NCBI GenBank assembly: GCA_034421575.1
Contig: DAOUKG010000049.1
Location: 1-64,000, forward strand
Source of the DNA: VXLM01 sp034421575
GTDB taxonomy: Bacteria > Chloroflexota > Dehalococcoidia > Lucifugimonadales > VXLM01
DNA length: 64,000 nt
Direction: 5' to 3'
Positions 59,441-64,000 of the stretch are shown here, piece after piece (the stretch's first letter is position 1; each line of letters opens with the position of its first letter). A model generated the notes under the pieces. That model did not search any database, was not told the DNA's origin, and saw only the letters and a list, made by a program, of their open reading frames with translations. The position numbers were made by a program, and so were the translations under genes.

Positions 59441-59767
59441 TTATCACATACTTGTAAGACACTTCGTTATCCTTAGGCAACAGTGTCATTCCCGCGAAAG
59501 CGGGAATCCAAGTCTGGATAGTATGTGCTCTCGGGAGGAATAGATTCCCGCTTTCGCGGGAATGACGGGAAAGGTTAACGTTACCTAGCGTAATACCAAT
59601 TGGGTGTGATGAGGCCGTATTCTCGACTGACTGGACTTTCTGGATTCCGGCCTTCGCCGGAATGACGGGTGAGTTGGCTGTATCACGACCAATTCACGGT
59701 GAGTTCAAAACGAATTGGTATAAGTAAGGAACGTCGACCTTGATGGAACGACGGGGTAGAGGTACAG
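59441..59767. other. Gene-free repeat-rich gap
   Basis: No gene. Two TTCCCGC-GAAA-GCGGGAA-type units in opposite orientations (about 59488-59510 and 59543-59567) form a long inverted repeat, followed by a family B element (59591-59723). The secG ribosome binding region follows (about 59750). Confidence 0.75.
59591..59723. mobile_element. MITE-like element, family B, second full copy
   Basis: A 133-bp unit with ends TAATACCAATT (59591-59601) and AATTGGTATAA (59713-59723), nearly perfect inverted repeats. It shares GGGTGTGATGAGGCCGTATT, CGCCGGAATGACGGGTGAG and AATTCACGGTGAGTTCAAAACG with the 52266 copy but lacks palindrome F, so F is a nested or alternative insert there. Confidence 0.75.
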
Positions 59768-59989
59768 ATGGACTTTGAGACGGCGATGAGTTTCGTTCAG
59801 ATCGCACTCAGCATTGTGCTGGTGACGGTCATTCTCGTGCAGGTACGAGGCCAAGGCGTTGGCCTGTTCGGCGGCGGGGAGAGTTCCTTCCGCACCCGTC
59901 GAGGCATCGAACGCACGCTCTTCCAGTTCACCATCGTCCTTGTCGTCATCTTCATCGTGACCTCGATCATCAGGGCACGCATCTTCTAG
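59768..59989 (+). CDS. secG: Preprotein translocase subunit SecG
   Basis: A 73-residue protein with two transmembrane helices (about 4-24 and 51-71) separated by a short loop containing 'GQGVGLFGGGESSFRTRRGIER', the GLFGG-type signature of SecG. Normal length. It assists SecYE in protein export. No other sec gene is nearby. Confidence 0.9.
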   Translation: MDFETAMSFVQIALSIVLVTVILVQVRGQGVGLFGGGESSFRTRRGIERTLFQFTIVLVVIFIVTSIIRARIF

Positions 59990-60080
59990 GCGATATTGCC
60001 GTTCGCCCAGTCCGCTTGGGTTCTGGGCGCCAGGCGCTGGATTCCCGCGTTCGCGGGAATGACGGTGTGGGGGTGGCACC

Positions 60081-60920
60081 GTGTCCAACAGGGTACTCAC
60101 CTTCACGACGGACTTCGGCTCCTCCGACGGGTACGTTGCCGCCATGAAGGGCGTCGCGCTCGGAATCGCGCCAGACCTGACCCTGGTTGACGTCACCCAC
60201 GAGGTTCCCCGTCACGATATCGTGCACGGCGCTTTCATTCTTGGAGGCGTGTACCGCTACTTCCCCGCCGATACCGTCCATGTCGCCGTCGTCGATCCCG
60301 GAGTCGGCACCAGCAGGAAAGCCGTAGCGCTCGTGACCCCAGCCGGGGTGTTTTGCGCCCCCGACAACGGCCTGCTCTCCTATGTCCTCAACGACCACCT
60401 CACAGAGGACGAGTCCCGTTTCGAGTCGGCGGAGTTCGGCGAGCCGAGCGCGATGCCCGTGCCCGACGGATGTGCGGTGTACGAAATCTCCAACCCCGCC
60501 TATCGTCTCGAACCGGTGAGCGACACGTTTCACGGCAGGGACATCTTCACGCCTGCCGGCGCCCACCTCGCGTCCGGAGCACCGCCTGAACACCTGGGTG
60601 ATCGGCTGCATGAGATAACAGTCTTCAACCTCTTCACCGTTGAACAGCTTGGCGACGCTCTGACGGGAAGAGTGATCCACGTCGACCGTTTCGGCAACGT
60701 GGTCACTAACATTACCGCCGGTCAACTCCCGGATGGCGACATCGTCGTGGAAGTTGCGGACACGAAGATTCACGGCCTGAGCACGACGTTTGCAGACGCC
60801 GACGGGCTTCTCGCGCTCATCGGCAGTCACGGCTATCTCGAAATTGCGGAGAACCTGGGGAGCGCGGCGAAACGTCTCGGCATTGGGGTTGGTGACACGG
60901 TCGTCGTCCATGCCGGCTGA
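60081..60920 (+). CDS. SAM hydrolase / SAM hydroxide adenosyltransferase family
   Basis: A 279-residue DUF62 (PF01887) protein. Conserved parts: 'TFTTDFGSSDGYVAAMKGVAL', 'TLVDVTHEVPRHDIVHGAFIL', 'VHVAVVDPGVGTSRKAV', 'APDNGLLSYV', 'FHGRDIFTPAGAHLASG', 'HVDRFGNVVTNI'. Enzymes of this family hydrolyse S-adenosylmethionine to adenosine and methionine; halogenases of the same fold need special loops that I do not see. It starts at GTG. Confidence 0.92.
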   Translation: MSNRVLTFTTDFGSSDGYVAAMKGVALGIAPDLTLVDVTHEVPRHDIVHGAFILGGVYRYFPADTVHVAVVDPGVGTSRKAVALVTPAGVFCAPDNGLLSYVLNDHLTEDESRFESAEFGEPSAMPVPDGCAVYEISNPAYRLEPVSDTFHGRDIFTPAGAHLASGAPPEHLGDRLHEITVFNLFTVEQLGDALTGRVIHVDRFGNVVTNITAGQLPDGDIVVEVADTKIHGLSTTFADADGLLALIGSHGYLEIAENLGSAAKRLGIGVGDTVVVHAG

Positions 60921-61007
60921 GCGTTGACCTCGGACAACTCCCTCGTTATCCTTCGCCGAGTGCGAGCCAAGGCAAGGCCTCGCCAATACCAACTATGGAG
61001 ATTCACG

Positions 61008-61940
61008 ATGCAAGAAATATACCTTTCCAAGTACGTCGGAAGCTCAGGCGAGCGCGTTGGGAGCATGAACGGCGACCGGCTGTACGACCTGAACCTCTGC
61101 GCTGTCACCCAGCTCTCGGAAGACTACGGCATCAAGGACGCCTACAGGCTGGCCAACCAACTGGTGCCAACCGACCTGCAGGACTTCCTGCGGGCGGGCG
61201 ACGCGGCGTTGTCCGCAGCCAGGCGGGGACTGCAGTGGGTGATAGAGAACGGCGCGAACGAAGGGCCGACCGGCGAGGCGATCCACTTCGACCGCAACCA
61301 CGTGACCCTGAAGGCGCCCATCGTGCCCGACACGAAGGTCATCTGCATGGGCGACACCTACGTCAGTCACGCGGAACTGGCGGGTGCAGAGCAGCCGGAG
61401 AGTCCCGGCATATTCTTCAAGATGAGCGGCGTGGTCGTCGGCCCCGACGAGTTCGTGGTCTACCCAAAGAACTATCACCCAAAGCCCCTCGTATACGACA
61501 CGGAGATGACCGTCGTCATCGGCAGGGATGGCATGAGCATCGCCGAAGACGACATCGACGACCACATCTGGGGCTACACCGTCCTCAACGACCTGACGCT
61601 CCGTGGCGTCAAGGACATGGGCCCGCGCTACAAGTGCTTCGAGTCGAGCGCTCCTGTCGGGCCGTGGATAGTCCCGAAAGACCAGATCGAAGACCGCTAC
61701 AACCTTGATCTCACCTTTCGCATCAACGGCAAGGTCGTCCAGTCGGGGAACACCAGCAATCTCGTATTCACCATCCCGCGAATGCTGAGCGAGGTGTCCG
61801 AATACCACGCCCTACGCGCCGGAGACATCATCTGCACGGGCGGTCCAGGCGCGACCGAAGAGATCCAGGTCGGCGACATCATCGAGGCCGAGGTGGAGGG
61901 CATCGGCACACTCAGGAACCCGGTGAAGCTCGAGGACTGA
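61008..61940 (+). CDS. Fumarylacetoacetate hydrolase family protein
   Basis: A 310-residue FAH-fold protein. The catalytic C-terminal domain (about 95-305) has 'PGIFFKMSGVVVGPDEF', metal-ligand 'VYDTEMTVVIG', 'WGYTVLNDLTLRG' and the end 'ICTGGPGATEEIQVGDIIEAEVEGIGTLRNPV'. The ATG at 61008 is chosen since the alignable sequence begins there. Likely a hydratase, hydrolase or decarboxylase of an acylpyruvate or 2-oxo acid from aromatic or sugar degradation. The substrate is undefined. Confidence 0.88.
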   Translation: MQEIYLSKYVGSSGERVGSMNGDRLYDLNLCAVTQLSEDYGIKDAYRLANQLVPTDLQDFLRAGDAALSAARRGLQWVIENGANEGPTGEAIHFDRNHVTLKAPIVPDTKVICMGDTYVSHAELAGAEQPESPGIFFKMSGVVVGPDEFVVYPKNYHPKPLVYDTEMTVVIGRDGMSIAEDDIDDHIWGYTVLNDLTLRGVKDMGPRYKCFESSAPVGPWIVPKDQIEDRYNLDLTFRINGKVVQSGNTSNLVFTIPRMLSEVSEYHALRAGDIICTGGPGATEEIQVGDIIEAEVEGIGTLRNPVKLED

Positions 61941-61941
61941 T

Positions 61942-62466
61942 TTAACCGACGTAGGCGTTACCGAACCGCTCGGAGTGGGCCACTTCGGACAGGTCCTTCC
62001 GCCGTCTACGAATACCCTTGATGTGGTCGTGCCGGTACCCGAACGGCATGATGGTTATCAACTCGACGTGATCGGGCATCCCGATGAGGTCCTTCGCGGC
62101 CCGGTTCTGGTCAGGCTCGTGGAACGCAACGAAGCACGTCCCCATGCCCTCCGACCATGCCAGGACCTCCATCTGCTGGAGCGCGCGCCCGCTGTCGAGA
62201 TCGGGCCTGTCGGCAGTGCGCCTGTCCATGCCGATCGCGATGGCCACCGGCGCGTCGGCGAGGAACGGCCCGTAGGTCGTGATGCCGCCGATCTTTCGCA
62301 GCGTCTCTCGATTCTTGATAACGATGAAGTGCCACGGCTGCCGGTTCCGTGAGCTTGGCGACCACAAACCTACCTGCAGCAGCTTGGTAACGATCTCGTC
62401 CGGCACCGGATCGGGCTTGAACTGCCGCACCGTCAACCGCGTTCGAAGGGCGTCCCAGACTTCCAT
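61942..62466 (-). CDS. Nitroreductase family protein
   Basis: A 174-residue FMN-dependent oxidoreductase. N-terminal 'ALRTRLTVRQFKPDPV' (FMN phosphate-binding Arg), 'LLQVGLWSPSSRNRQPWHFIVI', 'GRALQQMEVLAWSEGMGTCFVAF' and 'MPFGY'. The ATG at 62466 follows GGGAGG; an upstream in-frame start is rejected. It ends one base after the convergent FAH gene, with no terminator between. Nitro compounds, quinones or flavins are possible substrates. Confidence 0.88.
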   Translation of the reverse strand: MEVWDALRTRLTVRQFKPDPVPDEIVTKLLQVGLWSPSSRNRQPWHFIVIKNRETLRKIGGITTYGPFLADAPVAIAIGMDRRTADRPDLDSGRALQQMEVLAWSEGMGTCFVAFHEPDQNRAAKDLIGMPDHVELITIMPFGYRHDHIKGIRRRRKDLSEVAHSERFGNAYVG

Positions 62467-62880
62467 ATCTGCCTCCCATGCAATGTGGGGTGAGAATCGC
62501 ACTTACTGTATCATGCAGACCAATACACCATTCTCCGCGACGGTCGTTAACGAGATTAAAGGCCGATTGAGTCTCCAGGTTGTGTCGACATTTCCCGTCA
62601 TTCCCGCGAAAGCGGGAATCCAGAGTGGGGTACACATATGCTCTCTATGAAGAATAGATTCCCGCTTTCGCGGGAATGACGGTGGGCTGTGTGCGTTGAG
62701 CACTCTCACGAAGTCTGAACAGTTACAGTAGAGCGAGAACTTTGAAATGAGGGGTAGGTATAGGGGGTGAGATTTGTGTTCTACGATCACTGGGCGGGTT
62801 TGAAACCCGCCCCTACCGGGTCATAGCCTCGATACACTTCAATTCCAGGATTTTGAATCACTAGCAATGAGGCAAAGCAC
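62467..62880. other. Gene-free repeat-rich gap
   Basis: No gene. Two units in opposite orientation, TTCCCGCGAAAGCGGGAATCC (about 62601) and GATTCCCGCTTTCGCGGGAA (about 62658), form an inverted pair; a family A right end (TCTGAACAGTT, 62714-62724) and the palindrome GGGCGGGTTT-G-AAACCCGCCC (62792-62812) followed by CCTACCGGG complete the gap. Confidence 0.75.
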
Positions 62881-64000
62881 ATGAACGCATTTGATGAAGT
62901 GAACCAGTTCTTCGACCGTGCCGCCGAGCACCTGGGACTCGACGACGGTACCCGCGACCTCCTGAAGAAGCCGTGGCGGGAACTGACCGTGTCGGTGCCG
63001 GTCCGCATGGATGACGGCTCGATCCGGGTCTTCAACGGATATCGCATCCAGCACAACGCGGCCCGTGGCCCATACAAGGGCGGAACGCGCTTTCATCCCG
63101 CCGCCGACGTGAACGAGGTGCGGGCGCTTGCCTCCCTCATGACGTGGAAGACGGCAGTCGTCGACATCCCGTTCGGCGGCGCGAAGGGCGGGATCCAATG
63201 CGACCCGCGCACATTGAGCGAGTCCGAGCTCAACCGCATGACGAGGCGGTACACCACGAACATCCGCCACCTGCTGGGAGTGAACCGCGACATCCCCGCT
63301 CCCGACATGGGAACCGACTCGCAGACGATGGCATGGATGATGGACGCCTACGGCGCAATGGCCGGCTACACGCCGGGCGTCGTGACCGGCAAGCCTATCG
63401 AGCTCGGCGGTTCAGTGGGCCGGGACGCCGCTCCCGGACGCGGGGCAGTCTACGTGATGGGAGAGGCCGCGAGGGACATGGGGCTCACCGTCGACGGCGC
63501 TCGCGTCGTCGTTCAGGGCTTCGGGCAGGTCGGCAGCTGGGCCGCCCGCATCGCCCACGAGATGGGCTGCAAGGTCATCGCTGTGAGCGGCATCGAGGGC
63601 GGGATCTACAATCCGCGCGGACTCGACATCCCCAAGGTCGTCGAGCATCTGAAGGAAGGCTCCGGCGTCGTCGGATTCCCCGGCGCGGACGATGTCAACA
63701 ACGACGATCTCCTGGAGCTCGACTGCGACGTGCTCGTGCCCGCCGCCATTGAGAGCGTCATTCACCAGGGCAACGCCGACCGTATCAAGGCGGCCGTCGT
63801 AGTGGAGGCGGCGAACCACCCCGTCACACCGGAGGGCGACGCCATCCTGAACGACCGGGGAATTCACGTCCTGCCCGACATCCTCGTCAACGCCGGTGGC
63901 GTCGTCGGCTCCTACTTCGAATGGACGCAGAACCTCTACCAGCACAAGTGGGACGAGGAAGAGGTCAGCGCCGAGCTTCACAAGATCATGTCGAGCGCCT
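62881..64000 (+). CDS. gdhA: Glu/Leu/Phe/Val dehydrogenase (partial, runs off the window)
   Basis: At least 373 residues; the family is usually 410-450, so the end is missing at the right edge. N-terminal domain: 'NGYRIQHNAARGPYKGGTRFHP' (glutamate-binding Lys), 'WKTAVVDIPFGGAKGGI' (catalytic Lys), 'DIPAPDMGTD' and the dinucleotide motif 'VVVQGFGQVGSWAA'. 'NAGGVVGSYFEWTQN' near the end is the family's C-terminal block. It oxidatively deaminates glutamate to 2-oxoglutarate, or the reverse. Length and motifs favour a hexameric glutamate dehydrogenase over leucine dehydrogenase. Confidence 0.93.
   Translation, partial: MNAFDEVNQFFDRAAEHLGLDDGTRDLLKKPWRELTVSVPVRMDDGSIRVFNGYRIQHNAARGPYKGGTRFHPAADVNEVRALASLMTWKTAVVDIPFGGAKGGIQCDPRTLSESELNRMTRRYTTNIRHLLGVNRDIPAPDMGTDSQTMAWMMDAYGAMAGYTPGVVTGKPIELGGSVGRDAAPGRGAVYVMGEAARDMGLTVDGARVVVQGFGQVGSWAARIAHEMGCKVIAVSGIEGGIYNPRGLDIPKVVEHLKEGSGVVGFPGADDVNNDDLLELDCDVLVPAAIESVIHQGNADRIKAAVVVEAANHPVTPEGDAILNDRGIHVLPDILVNAGGVVGSYFEWTQNLYQHKWDEEEVSAELHKIMSSA

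Noticed and set aside
1..64000. tRNA or rRNA genes
   Set aside because: I looked in the larger gaps for cloverleaf-like sequence and found only palindromic repeats; a covariance-model scan would be decisive.

Overview
Organism. I read this as a chromosomal fragment of a free-living, GC-rich bacterium, most likely Chloroflexota of the Dehalococcoidia/SAR202 kind. That is inference from gene content: a secreted protein built of 'EKxTQEQAD' repeats beside a MacAB-type exporter, a signal-peptide-less reductive-dehalogenase-like Fe-S protein, UbiX/UbiD/UbiA quinone genes, paired cytoplasmic sulfatases, an orphan TPP half-enzyme, and DUF1800/DUF1501/NHL genes. There is no rRNA gene, and I recognised no tRNA, CRISPR array, prophage or transposase gene. 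The right edge cuts a glutamate dehydrogenase gene.

Layout. 0-0.8 kb is gene-free repeat DNA. 0.8-3.0 kb: MFS transporter and thioredoxin-TPR protein. 3.1-10.6 kb: two TIM-barrel-like paralogues (minus strand) diverging from an AI-2E-type permease and two sulfatases, probably a sulfated-substrate catabolic module. 10.7-14.1 kb: DUF1800 protein, a small-protein pair (one DUF2335) and an NHL propeller. 14.2-23.9 kb: a putative envelope-stress regulon with repeat protein, OmpR-family regulator, histidine kinase, VOC protein, giant HlyD-like adaptor, ABC ATPase, MacB permease and a DUF5666-like lipoprotein. Two near-identical promoters with 11-bp-phased CTTCA boxes flank the two-component genes. 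24-32 kb (minus): membrane protein, ArgG, TPP half-enzyme, UbiX, UbiA, UbiD, a CinA-C/adenylyltransferase fusion and an HPP protein. 32.4-36.8 kb: potassium uptake (TrkH plus three TrkA-type proteins and a UspA protein), then OsmC. 37-46.7 kb: dehydrogenases, a phosphatase-fold hydrolase, divergent paralogous lipoproteins, a Yip1 protein and a duplicated membrane-protein pair. 46.9-49.5 kb: the reductive-dehalogenase-like protein and a small AT-richer islet with two unrecognised genes. 49.5-56.1 kb (minus): DUF1800, DUF1501 and three tandem NHL propellers behind a promoter whose -35 lies in a perfect 27-bp palindrome. 56.6-64 kb: GatB, YvcK, SecG, SAM hydrolase, FAH hydrolase, nitroreductase, glutamate dehydrogenase.

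Repeats. Nearly every gene-free stretch over 300 bases is built from a few recurring palindromic families. Several look like miniature inverted-repeat elements. One (52266-52426) can be compared with its own empty site at 50944-50946, because the surrounding NHL gene and flank were duplicated in tandem. A 38-bp hairpin minisatellite (44263-44435) and a 200-bp tandem duplication (38281-38706) are further dynamic regions.

Limits. All assignments are from reading motifs and architecture; no database search was run. Family names are recognition, pathway links are inference, and residue positions are counted by hand.
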